A DNA stretch of 64,000 bases from Acinetobacter venetianus RAG-1 = CIP 110063 (GCF_000368585.1 NZ_KB849558.1:1200077-1264076); one strand, 5' to 3'. Positions 29,140 to 38,194 are shown, counted from the first letter of the stretch. Notes: generated by a model from the letters alone, not told the origin. Numbers and translations: made by a program.

Positions 29140-29205
29140 TACTAGAACATCCTAAATCGCTAAGCCAATATCAGGGCGCAGTAAATACGCCCGACACCAT
29201 GCTGC

Positions 29206-30210
29206 TTAAATACCGACCTTACCCCATAAACGAATGCGACTAATCCCACCATCAGGAATCATATTTACACGGATATAATTCACTTTTTGATGCTGCAAAA
29301 CTTCTGCAAGATATTCATGGATTGCATCCATGGATAAAGGTTGCTGCTCCAATAAAAAAGACCAAAACATACTTTGAGGAATCAGTTGAGCATCAGTCGC
29401 ATCTTCAACATATGCAGCTTGGATTGAACAAAATGCAGGATAATTCCCTTTAAAATAAGCGGTATCAACTTCAATTTTTTCAACATGCCCTGCCTGCCCT
29501 AAAGCAATAATGCACCAATCAAATCCAGGTTCACGGCGACGCTTGGTTTCCCAGCCATCCCCCATATTGATGCCACGCTCAGGACTTAATAAGTTATTGG
29601 GATGACCAAAATGTGCATCGCTATATGCAACAACTCTCCCACCATTTTTCAATCCAATTAGATCCATTTGCTGAGTCGTATCTACATGCTCTAAAACAAC
29701 ATTTCCATAGACACGTAAACGGGCAATTCCCCCGTCTGGGAAAATATTGATACGGATATGCGTAATCTTTTGAGGATGACACTTAAAAAAATGATGATGA
29801 TCGGGTGACAATACTGAGTTTTCTAATAATGAAATCCACTCCACTTGATCGAGTTGCTCATCTGGTGCATAACATCCTTCAATTGACGCCGATGCAGGAT
29901 AATTTCCTGTGAAAAATGAAGTATCAATGTCAAAACCAGAGACTGTTCCAGTAACTCCTAAACGGACAACACACCAGTCATAGCCTGCTTCGCGTTTACG
30001 TCGGGTTTCCCAACCATCCATCCATTTACCATTGTCATCATATTTACCTTCGATGAATTTGGCTGGTTCAGTTTGAAGCATTCTTTTGGCTTCTGCGAAA
30101 AAATCATCTGAACAAGACACAATGGTTGCACCAATTCGGGTATCAGCCAAATTCGTTAAACCCTGTAAATGATCTGGTAAAGTTACTGTTTTCGCTATAT
30201 GCACCGTCAT
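29206..30210 (-). CDS. alc: Allantoicase
   Basis: A 334-residue enzyme that hydrolyses allantoate to ureidoglycolate and urea. It is an internal duplication: each half carries a DGWETKRRREPGFDWCIIAL-like block and a YIRVNMIPDGGISRIRLWG-like block, as is typical of allantoicases. AGGATT precedes the ATG. It is divergent from the GntR regulator gene, with a FadR-like operator 52 bp upstream of the start. Confidence 0.95.
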   Translation of the reverse strand: MTVHIAKTVTLPDHLQGLTNLADTRIGATIVSCSDDFFAEAKRMLQTEPAKFIEGKYDDNGKWMDGWETRRKREAGYDWCVVRLGVTGTVSGFDIDTSFFTGNYPASASIEGCYAPDEQLDQVEWISLLENSVLSPDHHHFFKCHPQKITHIRINIFPDGGIARLRVYGNVVLEHVDTTQQMDLIGLKNGGRVVAYSDAHFGHPNNLLSPERGINMGDGWETKRRREPGFDWCIIALGQAGHVEKIEVDTAYFKGNYPAFCSIQAAYVEDATDAQLIPQSMFWSFLLEQQPLSMDAIHEYLAEVLQHQKVNYIRVNMIPDGGISRIRLWGKVGI

Positions 30211-30261
30211 TGATCAATCCTAAATATTTTTACTTCAATTCAATTATGCAAAATCCAGTCC

Positions 30262-30278
30262 AACTGGTCTGACCTGTT
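30262..30278. promoter_or_regulatory. FadR-like GntR operator between alc and the GntR gene
   Basis: AACTGGTCTGACCTGTT fits the FadR-type consensus of TGGTCNGACC with flanking A/T. Related palindromes precede hpxO and uraD. It is placed to control both alc-allA and the regulator itself. Confidence 0.7.
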
Positions 30279-30370
30279 ATAAAAATATTCCTAATTTTTA
30301 ATTTAGTCACTAAAAAAATCGTAATTTTTGTGTAGAATCAAACTGTTTATTATTTTTGGATGCGTCGCCA

Positions 30371-31081
30371 ATGAACCCACAAGCTGTGCTCAATGGAAAA
30401 TCATCTCAGGTGACTGAGCAAGCTGTGGAAGTGATTCATCAACGCATTCAACAAGGCAGCTATGCGATTGGATCAGCCTTGCCCTCGCAACGTGATTTAG
30501 CGGCACAACTCGGCATAAGCCGCGCCTCTTTACGTGAAGCCCTGACTCGTCTTGCAGCCTTAGGTCTCTTAGAAATCAAAGCAGGTAAAGGCGTTTATGT
30601 CATCTCACAACATAGCCAAGCGGCTGAACAATGGGATGGAGAACATCGAGTTTCATTAAAAGACTTTTATCAATTACGCTATGTACTTGAAGGCTTTTGT
30701 GCCCTACTTGCATGTGAATATTTAACTGAACAAGATAAAACAATATTGCAGCAATATTATGAAAATCTAGCACATGCAATCAAAGAACAGGACTGGCAAG
30801 CCGCTTCTGAATTTGACTATGCGTTTCATCAACATGTGATCGAGTTGAGTCACAATCAATCTATTATTCAAACTCTTAAAATGCATACTGAATGGATTAA
30901 AAAGAGTCAAATTCTTCCATTTGTTCAACCAAACTTAGCATTCAAGACCATTCAAGAACATGATTTGATATTGCAAGCACTTTTCCAACAAGACGCACCT
31001 GCTGCTGAAAAAGCCATGCGTGTACATATTATTGGTGCTGCACAAAGAGCTGGTGTTTATTTTTCTCGACATGATAGCTAA
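30371..31081 (+). CDS. GntR-family (FadR subfamily) regulator of purine catabolism
   Basis: A regulator of about 236 residues. The winged helix (LPSQRDLAAQLGISRASLREALTRL) is followed by an FCD ligand-binding domain with the usual histidines (DYAFHQHVIELSHN, MRVHI). The ATG at 30371 is preferred over an upstream in-frame TTG at 30356. It lies between alc and hpxO. Three FadR-like palindromes in the purine block fit its subfamily. The ligand is probably a pathway intermediate such as allantoin or urate, by inference. Confidence 0.85.
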   Translation: MNPQAVLNGKSSQVTEQAVEVIHQRIQQGSYAIGSALPSQRDLAAQLGISRASLREALTRLAALGLLEIKAGKGVYVISQHSQAAEQWDGEHRVSLKDFYQLRYVLEGFCALLACEYLTEQDKTILQQYYENLAHAIKEQDWQAASEFDYAFHQHVIELSHNQSIIQTLKMHTEWIKKSQILPFVQPNLAFKTIQEHDLILQALFQQDAPAAEKAMRVHIIGAAQRAGVYFSRHDS

Positions 31082-31206
31082 AGGTACACAAATTAACTTT
31101 GAATATATCCAACCGATAAGATCAGCACAAGTTGCACCACTTTATTTCATCTTCTGAACAATGATATTGCGCCTCACCCTATCTTGCATTCTAATGATGC
31201 AAAACT

Positions 31207-31221
31207 ACTGGTATGACCAGT
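31207..31221. promoter_or_regulatory. FadR-like GntR operator upstream of hpxO
   Basis: ACTGGTATGACCAGT is a perfect 6-3-6 palindrome 87 bp before hpxO, followed by an extra ACCAGT half-site. It matches the elements before alc and uraD. Confidence 0.75.
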
Positions 31222-31307
31222 AAAACCAGTTTATAAAATTGGCACGCTTCTCGCTTAATACTCCTTAGAAATTTTTGATGAATTGATAAAATATTTAGGG
31301 TCTAAAA

Positions 31308-32465
31308 ATGAATATTGCGATTGTTGGTGCAGGTATGGGCGGTTTAACGGCTGGTATCGCTTTAAAAAAGTTTGGTCATCAAGTCACGATCTACGAACAA
31401 GCTGCTGAGATTCTACCTGTTGGAGCTGCGATTTCACTTTGGTCAAATGGTGTAAAGTGCCTTAACTATTTAGGGTTGACTGATCAGATTCAAGCATTGG
31501 GCGGAGAGATGGAGTCTCTTGCCTATGTTGATGGACTGAATCAGCACACCATGACTCAATTCAGCTTAACTCCTCTCTATAAAGAAGTTGGGCAACGAGC
31601 CTACCCTGTTGCTCGTGCTGATTTACAACAATTATTGATGCAGCAATTTGGTCTGGAAGATATCAAACTCGGTATGAAAATGACGGCAATTGAAGATCAT
31701 GCTGATCATGTCTGTTTGCATTTTCACGATGGTTCTCAAGTCAAAGCTGATCTTTTAATTGGTGCAGATGGCACACATTCAATTACACGTAAATTTGTTC
31801 TTGGCTATCAAGTGGAACGCCGCTACGCAGGCTATGTAAACTGGAATGGTTTGGTTGAAATTGATGAGGCTATTGCTCCAGCACAACAATGGACAACTTA
31901 TGTAGGTGAAGGAAAACGTGTATCTCTCATGCCTGTCGCGGAAAATCGATTCTATTTCTTCTTTGATGTACCCATAGAGGTCGGTTTACCTAACCAACGT
32001 GATCAATATAAAACTGAATTGAAAAAGCATTTTCAAGACTGGTGCGCACCTGTGCATCAATTGATTGATTGCTTAGATGAACAAAGAACCAATCGTGTCG
32101 AAATTCATGACATTGAACCTTTTATGAATTTTTATAAAGGTCGCGTGGTGTTATTAGGCGATGCAGCACACAGTACCACCCCTGATATTGGTCAAGGTGG
32201 TTGCCAAGCGATGGAAGATGCGATCTACTTGGCACGCGCTTTGCAGATAAATACTTTCGGATTGGATGATGCGCTTGAGCGTTATCAAAATAAACGTAAT
32301 GATCGCACAAAAGAAATGGTACTACGTGCGCGTAAACGTTGCGATGTAACACATATGAAAGATCAAAAAGTGACTGAAGAATGGTATCAATCACTCTATA
32401 CAGAACAAGGATCACACATCATGCAAGGAATTATTAGCAATATTGTGGGAAATCCTTTAGATTGA
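31308..32465 (+). CDS. hpxO: FAD-dependent urate hydroxylase
   Basis: A 385-residue flavoprotein monooxygenase that hydroxylates urate to 5-hydroxyisourate. Features are the FAD-binding [10 protein letters not shown] near the N terminus, GADGTHS in the middle, and the [15 protein letters not shown] block. The stretches [16 protein letters not shown] and [11 protein letters not shown] closely match HpxO of Klebsiella. Its products go to UraH and UraD, encoded about 5 kb away. It has its own FadR-like operator and a strong terminator. Confidence 0.93.
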   Translation: MNIAIVGAGMGGLTAGIALKKFGHQVTIYEQAAEILPVGAAISLWSNGVKCLNYLGLTDQIQALGGEMESLAYVDGLNQHTMTQFSLTPLYKEVGQRAYPVARADLQQLLMQQFGLEDIKLGMKMTAIEDHADHVCLHFHDGSQVKADLLIGADGTHSITRKFVLGYQVERRYAGYVNWNGLVEIDEAIAPAQQWTTYVGEGKRVSLMPVAENRFYFFFDVPIEVGLPNQRDQYKTELKKHFQDWCAPVHQLIDCLDEQRTNRVEIHDIEPFMNFYKGRVVLLGDAAHSTTPDIGQGGCQAMEDAIYLARALQINTFGLDDALERYQNKRNDRTKEMVLRARKRCDVTHMKDQKVTEEWYQSLYTEQGSHIMQGIISNIVGNPLD

Positions 32466-32484
32466 TAGCTACAAGTTTTAACTC

Positions 32485-32507
32485 CCCCCTTCAATGGGGG
32501 CTTTTTT
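32485..32507 (+). terminator. Terminator of hpxO
   Basis: CCCCC-TTCAAT-GGGGG followed by CTTTTTTT: a compact GC stem with a T-tract, 20 bp after the hpxO stop. Confidence 0.9.
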
Positions 32508-32510
32508 TGT

Positions 32511-32526
32511 CTAAATAATTCTAAAA
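32511..32526. repeat. Left direct repeat flanking the reverse transcriptase cassette
   Basis: CTAAATAATTCTAAAA matches the right-hand copy at 34186-34200 with a single one-base difference in length. It lies directly after the hpxO terminator. It may be a target-site duplication or attachment-type sequence. The low complexity of the sequence limits confidence. Confidence 0.45.
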
Positions 32527-32578
32527 TATCATTTTCACTAAAACTCCATCGCAAGTAGAAACTACTCACTGTTTCACC

Positions 32579-34102
32579 TCAATATCCATCATCATAAGAT
32601 ATATTGGAAGCAAACAAGTCGACTTCTTCTTTTAAAATAAGTGGTTTTAGTCGTTTAACTTCATTGTTATCTATGATTGCTATTGCATCCATAGCTTTTT
32701 TTAGTTTGGGTGATCTTATCCAATCATTATTCCATAATTTGATACTATTCTTTCCTAGAACTAAATCACAAATTGGCTCGTTATAAGAAATATTCTGATC
32801 AATAGGTAATGTTGCTCTCTGAATCCATATTTCCATGTGACCAGTATTTGGAATCTTAGAAAATTTAGCCTGTATCTTTAAAATTAACATTTTCTTTTCT
32901 TTTTTATCATTGATGAAACTAATTAATAGACTTAAAATTGCGACACTTATTGAATAAGTACGGGGGTTTTTATATGCAATATCTATGATTATTGAAATCA
33001 ACACTAAAGGTTGATGTATCACTTTTGTTCTAACAAGTCTACTATGAAAATAATTTAATGCTGCGCTAAGGCTCCCTGAGTTTGGAAATTCAAGTGCATG
33101 ATCATATATAATTAATAAATGTTTCTGTATATTCTTATCAATCTGTTTTTTCTTTATCCATGATAATTTATCTAACTTTATAGAAGAATAAATAACATTG
33201 TCATTTGACCTTGTCTTAGACTGATTTAATTTCAAACCTAAATCAATCATTATTTCAGTCAAAAACTTGACAATTTTTTCACCATCCTGTGGATTATTTA
33301 CAAAAATACGGTAATCATCTCTATAACGTAAAATTGAATAATCTTTTATTTCTTTACCATCTTTTTTAATTCGATCGGTTAACTCACTATCAGCAAAACC
33401 TAAAACAATCTCTGCTATAAAATCCATTAATACAGAACCCTGAGGTATACCATTGGTTTGACCATGACGCATGTCTTGAATATGACCATCAATAATATTA
33501 CCTATTAAGGTTTTGTCTAACCTCTTAGCTTTTGCAACTTCTTTCTTATGCAATGCCCATGCAATTGAATGAGTATAAATAGAGCTATAGCAATCAGTTA
33601 AGTCCGTTTCTAACATATACTCATAATCTAAAGATTGCTCTATTGAATGCTGTTCAATCTCCTGCCACCAATTTAATATTTGCTCTGCTTTATCTACTTT
33701 ATTTGATAAAGATTGTACAGGTATACTTAGGCATTGGATTTTTTCATTTTTTCTAAAAAAGTTAAATCTTCCTTTTATCTCATCCCACACATCTTCTTCT
33801 GTTATCTTATGTACAAGTGATACATACAATGCAGGGTGGATAAGTTGTAATGGTCTCCATGCATATCTTCCATCTTTATTATTCAATATAGAGTAATTTA
33901 CATCATCATAATCTCTAGGATTTTTAGATTGCATATCCTTTAAATTTTTTCCAATTAATATTTTATTGACTTTAGTTAATAGCTTTTCAAAGCATATATA
34001 CTTAGGAAAGTCAATATTACAATAACTTTCTTGTTTTAGAAAAAATTTTCTAGCCTCAATATGATCTAAATTAAGAACTGATTCGCTTCTCAAAGAACTC
34101 AT
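32579..34102 (-). CDS. Reverse transcriptase of the defence-associated (UG/Abi-like) type
   Basis: A protein of about 507 residues from the ATG at 34102, or 513 from a TTG at 34120; neither has a good ribosome-binding site. RT motifs, numbered from the TTG: motif A ETDLTDCYSSIYTHS (D173), NGIPQGSV (about 223-230), YRDD (266-269) in ILRYRDDYRIF, and LNQSKT (about 298-303). The SIYTHS extension and the roughly 200-residue C-terminal region without maturase or integrase features recall anti-phage RTs rather than group II intron or retron RTs. It is strikingly AT-rich compared with its neighbours. No partner gene is present. Confidence 0.82.
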   Translation of the reverse strand: MSSLRSESVLNLDHIEARKFFLKQESYCNIDFPKYICFEKLLTKVNKILIGKNLKDMQSKNPRDYDDVNYSILNNKDGRYAWRPLQLIHPALYVSLVHKITEEDVWDEIKGRFNFFRKNEKIQCLSIPVQSLSNKVDKAEQILNWWQEIEQHSIEQSLDYEYMLETDLTDCYSSIYTHSIAWALHKKEVAKAKRLDKTLIGNIIDGHIQDMRHGQTNGIPQGSVLMDFIAEIVLGFADSELTDRIKKDGKEIKDYSILRYRDDYRIFVNNPQDGEKIVKFLTEIMIDLGLKLNQSKTRSNDNVIYSSIKLDKLSWIKKKQIDKNIQKHLLIIYDHALEFPNSGSLSAALNYFHSRLVRTKVIHQPLVLISIIIDIAYKNPRTYSISVAILSLLISFINDKKEKKMLILKIQAKFSKIPNTGHMEIWIQRATLPIDQNISYNEPICDLVLGKNSIKLWNNDWIRSPKLKKAMDAIAIIDNNEVKRLKPLILKEEVDLFASNISYDDGY

Positions 34103-34185
34103 AAAAATAATCTGTTTCAATTTATTTGTTCTTAAAATATCAAATTTCGAATAAATCTAATAGAAATATAATCAATTTAACTTTT

Positions 34186-34200
34186 CTAATAATTCTAAAA
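34186..34200. repeat. Right direct repeat flanking the reverse transcriptase cassette
   Basis: CTAATAATTCTAAAA is the near-identical partner of 32511-32526. It abuts the porin terminator. Together the repeats frame about 1.66 kb that contains only the reverse transcriptase gene. Confidence 0.45.
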
Positions 34201-34225
34201 GCCCATTTCATAGCTGAAATAGGCT
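34200..34225 (-). terminator. Terminator of the porin operon
   Basis: AGCCCATTTCA / TGAAATAGGCT, an 11-bp stem with one mismatch and a TAGC loop. On the minus strand it is followed by TTTTAG. It lies 19 bp after the porin stop. Confidence 0.65.
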
Positions 34226-34243
34226 CTTATTATTTCAGAAAAA

Positions 34244-35539
34244 TTAAAACTTATAACTCATTGTAAAGCGGTTTTGTAAAAAGTCTTTTTCATAACGTGG
34301 TGAAGTTTGGATACCAAAGAAATTACTCACACTGAAACCTTTTAAAGCACCTGTAAAATTATAGATCCCAAAAATCATATATTCAGATTGATTTCGACTT
34401 GCTACATTCTCTTTTTCTTTCAAATCCATAAATGAATAACGTGCCCCTGCGATTACTTGATCAGTTACTTTACCTTCAAGTGAAAGCATAAATGCATTTC
34501 CTGCACCGAGATCTTGTGTGCTGGTAAAAAATGGTTGTGCGAAGATTTCCCCTGAAGAAGTTTTGGTTGCGTACGGCGTTAATAAAGCACCATTTAAATA
34601 ACTTTCGCTGTCTGGTTTGATGTAGTTATAGGCCACTTTCAAACTCGCTTTAGACAATACTTTCAACGCAGCTTGTGCACCAAAAATTTGACTATTCACC
34701 TCACCTGCCAATGCTTTGCCTTGATCTTTACCTGAAATATATTGCACAGAAAACTCTGGCGAATAATTTAATTTGGGAAAAGATAGATCGGCTTGGGTAT
34801 AGATCAAACGCGTGTAATCATCATAATCTTGATACCAAAGCTGCGCCTTTAATTTTTTATCACTGGCTAAATCAAAACTTTTACCCAAACCAAATGACCA
34901 TAAACCATCTGTTTCGATATTTGAGTTTTGACGAGATGTCTTAGTAAATTCATCTTCGCCATAGCTTTTGTATTTATTCACCTTGGTTAGACGTAAAAAG
35001 TCAGTATTATTGCCGACCTGAACATCTGCGGCTTGGTATAAATACATCAAAACACGACGGTCTGCATAATCTCCCATAAACGGTAAATTCAAACGTTGAT
35101 TACCAATGGTGACTCGCGCAAGATCATTTTTCCAAGTCAAATATGCTTCAGCTAAACCATCACGATCTTCTTTTAACTCGTCAACTTCATCATTTTGATT
35201 TTTATCATCTAAACGACGTTGTAAGTCATAACCAACCGCTGCTTGTACACCGAGAAATGGCGCTGTTTCATATCGAACATAACCACCAATGGCGACCGTA
35301 TCTTGGTTCAAATTATTGACAAAATAACCATTATTTAACGAGTAATAGGTCGATTTCACTACACCATGTAGCGTTCCACATCCCAACATTGCTTGTACGG
35401 ATTGCACTGAATTATCTTGGACTTTACAGTCCTGTCCTAAATTAAAGAGTCCATTTAAGCTGGTATCCGCAGCCCAAACCTGATTCATACTCCCCATTGC
35501 AATCAGCAAAGTTGCAGATTTCAAAGTAAAATTTTTCAT
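34244..35539 (-). CDS. Outer membrane porin, OprD-like
   Basis: A protein of about 431 residues with a signal peptide (MKNFTLKSATLLIAMG, cleavage near VWAAD). Many alternating amphipathic strands follow, and the C terminus is an aromatic FTMSYKF as in outer-membrane barrels. The ATG at 35539 has GGGGA upstream; an earlier in-frame ATG at 35560 does not. It follows the purine permease on the same strand, so it may admit urate, allantoin or similar ureides through the outer membrane. That substrate is inferred from context. Confidence 0.75.
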   Translation of the reverse strand: MKNFTLKSATLLIAMGSMNQVWAADTSLNGLFNLGQDCKVQDNSVQSVQAMLGCGTLHGVVKSTYYSLNNGYFVNNLNQDTVAIGGYVRYETAPFLGVQAAVGYDLQRRLDDKNQNDEVDELKEDRDGLAEAYLTWKNDLARVTIGNQRLNLPFMGDYADRRVLMYLYQAADVQVGNNTDFLRLTKVNKYKSYGEDEFTKTSRQNSNIETDGLWSFGLGKSFDLASDKKLKAQLWYQDYDDYTRLIYTQADLSFPKLNYSPEFSVQYISGKDQGKALAGEVNSQIFGAQAALKVLSKASLKVAYNYIKPDSESYLNGALLTPYATKTSSGEIFAQPFFTSTQDLGAGNAFMLSLEGKVTDQVIAGARYSFMDLKEKENVASRNQSEYMIFGIYNFTGALKGFSVSNFFGIQTSPRYEKDFLQNRFTMSYKF

Positions 35540-35730
35540 AAAGTTCCCCGAATGATGCATTTAAAAATCAACTCAATCCATTTTTTAAGTTGTCAAAAAC
35601 CCAACTTTTAACTTTTTTGAAGTCAAAAGCTCCCCAAGACCTATTCAAAATTGAATAAGCGATTTTTAAATGGTTGATGATTAAAATTAAAAACGTTGCT
35701 TGTTAAAAACTGAGGTCGTTAAGGTTGAAA

Positions 35731-37104
35731 TTAATGACCTGAATTTACAGGTAATGTTGCAACTTCCGAAGACTTCTTGGTAAACGGTAAGTGGTTAAAC
35801 ACAATATTTAAGAAAATTGCGGTGAGGCAAGCGGAGCTAATGCCTGAATGAAGAAGTGTTTGTACCCAAATCGGAAACTGTGCATAGAACTCATGATTTA
35901 CGATTGGAATCATCCCGATAGCCAACGAAGTCGCCACAATAATTAAGTTCTTGTGGTCGTTGTAATCAACTTTCGCCAAAGTACGAATACCACTCGCCGC
36001 CACTGTGCCAAATAATACGATTCCAGCGCCACCTAACACGGGCATTGGTATCGAAGCCACTAAACGACCTACGATTGGCAATAATCCCAACACGATTAAG
36101 ATTCCACCTGCAGTTGCAACTACAAAACGACTTTTGATGCCTGTAATCGCAACCAGCCCTACATTTTGGGCAAATGCGGTTTGCATAAATGAACCAAAGA
36201 TCGGTGAAACTGCACTCGACAACATATCTGCACGCAAACCATCGCCGATACGTTTTGAATCAACTTTAGTGCCCACGATCTCTCCGATCGCAATAATATC
36301 CGCTGTTGTTTCCGTCATGATGACTAAAGTCACGATAGTCATAGATAGAATTGCAGAGAATTCAAAAACTGGAGAACCAAAATGGAAAAAGCTAGGTAAA
36401 GCAAAAATAGAACCTGATGCAACTTTTGAAAAATCTGCAAAGCCAGCGAAATAAGCCAGAATCGTACCCAATACGATAGCAATTAAAATTGCCAGTCGAC
36501 GTAGAATTTGGCTGCGTAACATACTAAAGATGATCACGATTGCCAAAGTCATAACAGCAAGTCCGACATTTGCTGGATCGCCCCAGTTTTCTGCCTTTGG
36601 ATTTCCCCCCATAATCCAACGAATCGCTACAGGTGTAAGCGATATACCGATCATGGTAATCACACAACCCGTCACGACTGGCGGAAAGAATCGAATGATT
36701 TTGGCAAAAAAAGGAGTTAGAAATAATCCGATAATCGAAGCCACAATGACGGCACCAAATGCAGATGGTAACCCACCACCCGTACTGACAATGGCAAGAA
36801 TCGTGGCAACCCCTGCAAACGAGACACCTTGCACAATGGGTAATTTCGCCCCGAAATGTTTAAAACCAATGGTTTGTAAAACTGTGGCAATTCCCCCGAC
36901 GAACAGTGCTGCAGCAACTAATAATGCGATTTCCGAACCGTCTAAACCTGCGGCTGCGCCAATAATCAGTGGTGGAGCGATAATTCCGCCATACATGGTC
37001 AACACATGTTGCAAACCATAGATGATATTTTTGTTCATCCCCAAATATTGATGTTCTGCTGAAACATCCATATCGACATCACTGTGCACTTTGTCTTGAT
37101 GCAT
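35731..37104 (-). CDS. Nucleobase:cation symporter-2 family permease (urate/xanthine type)
   Basis: A permease of about 457 residues with 12-14 hydrophobic segments. Family motifs include GLQHVLTMYGGIIAPPLI near the start, MTETTADIIAIGEIVG in the middle, and the QNVGLVAITG segment. The ATG at 37104 has GAGGAA upstream; the in-frame TTG at 37119 overlaps that site. It sits in an operon with uraD and uraH, so urate or xanthine uptake is the best guess. Confidence 0.88.
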   Translation of the reverse strand: MHQDKVHSDVDMDVSAEHQYLGMNKNIIYGLQHVLTMYGGIIAPPLIIGAAAGLDGSEIALLVAAALFVGGIATVLQTIGFKHFGAKLPIVQGVSFAGVATILAIVSTGGGLPSAFGAVIVASIIGLFLTPFFAKIIRFFPPVVTGCVITMIGISLTPVAIRWIMGGNPKAENWGDPANVGLAVMTLAIVIIFSMLRSQILRRLAILIAIVLGTILAYFAGFADFSKVASGSIFALPSFFHFGSPVFEFSAILSMTIVTLVIMTETTADIIAIGEIVGTKVDSKRIGDGLRADMLSSAVSPIFGSFMQTAFAQNVGLVAITGIKSRFVVATAGGILIVLGLLPIVGRLVASIPMPVLGGAGIVLFGTVAASGIRTLAKVDYNDHKNLIIVATSLAIGMIPIVNHEFYAQFPIWVQTLLHSGISSACLTAIFLNIVFNHLPFTKKSSEVATLPVNSGH

Positions 37105-37156
37105 GAAGTTATTCCTCAAATAAGATTAATCATGTCTACATCGGTTAATTTCTAAA

Positions 37157-37492
37157 TTAGCTGCCACGGTAGGTTGAATAAGAAAAAGGGCTGATTAATA
37201 GCGGTACGTGATAATGTTGTTGTATATCAAGTACTTTAAAATCAATGCACACTCTCGGATAAAAACTCTCTGTATTTAACGATTGAAAATAGTCTGAAAT
37301 TTCAAAAATCAGCTGGTAATTCCCTTGCGTAAAAGACTCAAACTCAAATGCTTTAATACGTCCATCAGCATCCGTCTGTTGCTCATCAGATAGCACGTAT
37401 TGTTGCTCTACTTCTCGAAATAATTTGACAGTAACTCCAACTGCTGGTTTTCCGAGTGAAGCATTTAGAATGTGCGTACTAATACCAGCCAT
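37157..37492 (-). CDS. uraH: 5-hydroxyisourate hydrolase (transthyretin-like)
   Basis: A 111-residue transthyretin-related protein that opens 5-hydroxyisourate to OHCU. It starts with the family motif STHILNASLGKPAVGV and ends with the diagnostic C-terminal YRGS. The start codon overlaps the uraD stop codon (TAATG). It is the expected step after HpxO. Confidence 0.96.
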   Translation of the reverse strand: MAGISTHILNASLGKPAVGVTVKLFREVEQQYVLSDEQQTDADGRIKAFEFESFTQGNYQLIFEISDYFQSLNTESFYPRVCIDFKVLDIQQHYHVPLLISPFSYSTYRGS

Positions 37493-37992
37493 TATTGAAT
37501 CTCCTGTTCTAAGCGAATAAGTGCAATCTCAGCCAATTGTTGCTGAACTTCTTGCTGTTCCTGCACCACACTATTGTTTAAACGGCGTTGTAACTCAGCT
37601 AACATTTCTGCGCCAGTTCGCCCTGCCGCACGAATTAAAAATATATGTCCAAATTTAGATTCGTAATCTAAATTGCCCTGATACAGTGCTTGTTGAAGGT
37701 CTTCATCTGCCCCAAGTTGTCCTTGCTCTTTGGCTGAAAAGCGTTGTTCTTTTTCAGACAATGCACTCGCTGCTTTTTTCTCACCGATCCGAGGGTGCTG
37801 CGCTAAAGCATTTGCTATCTCTGACCATTGCCATGTTTGAGCTTGAATTTTGGCAGTCTGATACAATGCATCACGAGTTGAATATGGACGATGCTGAACT
37901 AAATGCTCAATCCATGAATGAATATGGACACATGGGCTTAATACCGCTTCGGCATGCGCTGTATCCAATTGATTGAATTGTTCCAAGTCCAT
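37492..37992 (-). CDS. uraD: OHCU decarboxylase
   Basis: A 166-residue enzyme that decarboxylates 2-oxo-4-hydroxy-4-carboxy-5-ureidoimidazoline to S-allantoin. Family features are ALAQHPRIGEK, the FGHIFLIRAAGRT segment, and the MLAELQRRLNN ending block. It is the first gene of the uraD-uraH-permease-porin operon. A FadR-like palindrome lies 29 bp upstream of the start, well placed to block the promoter. Confidence 0.95.
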   Translation of the reverse strand: MDLEQFNQLDTAHAEAVLSPCVHIHSWIEHLVQHRPYSTRDALYQTAKIQAQTWQWSEIANALAQHPRIGEKKAASALSEKEQRFSAKEQGQLGADEDLQQALYQGNLDYESKFGHIFLIRAAGRTGAEMLAELQRRLNNSVVQEQQEVQQQLAEIALIRLEQEIQ

Positions 37993-38020
37993 TTTTGCTC
38001 CAATTTATTGCATTGTCTGA

Positions 38021-38033
38021 CTGGTCTGACCAG
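38021..38033. promoter_or_regulatory. FadR-like GntR operator upstream of uraD
   Basis: CTGGTCTGACCAG is a perfect 6-1-6 palindrome 29 bp before the uraD start, related to the sites before alc and hpxO. Confidence 0.75.
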
Positions 38034-38142
38034 ATGTATTTATATTAAGCAATGAATATGCCAATTTTCTAGTTTGGTTTCATCTTTTTGATTATCGATT
38101 ATGAGATTTTATAAAATACATGGCTTGCATGATTTAAATAAA

Positions 38143-38174
38143 AAAGCCTGCAAAAGTAAGCTTTTGCAGGCTTT
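38143..38174 (-). terminator. Terminator of the qui-pca operon
   Basis: A perfect 14-bp stem (AAAGCCTGCAAAAG / CTTTTGCAGGCTTT) with a TAAG loop. On the minus strand the stem is followed by TTATTTAAAT. It lies 20 bp after the quiA stop. Confidence 0.88.
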
Positions 38175-38194
38175 AGAACGGATCAATTAAATGC

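Noticed and set aside
32579..34120. Retron or group II intron interpretation of the reverse transcriptase
   Set aside because: No msr-msd-like inverted repeat region, no intron domain V-like hairpin and no maturase or endonuclease domain is visible. The motif A extension fits defence RTs better.
36005..36454. 149-residue open frame on the plus strand
   Set aside because: It is antisense to the purine permease, which has full family motifs. The translated sequence is a low-complexity shadow rich in Ile, Pro and Thr.
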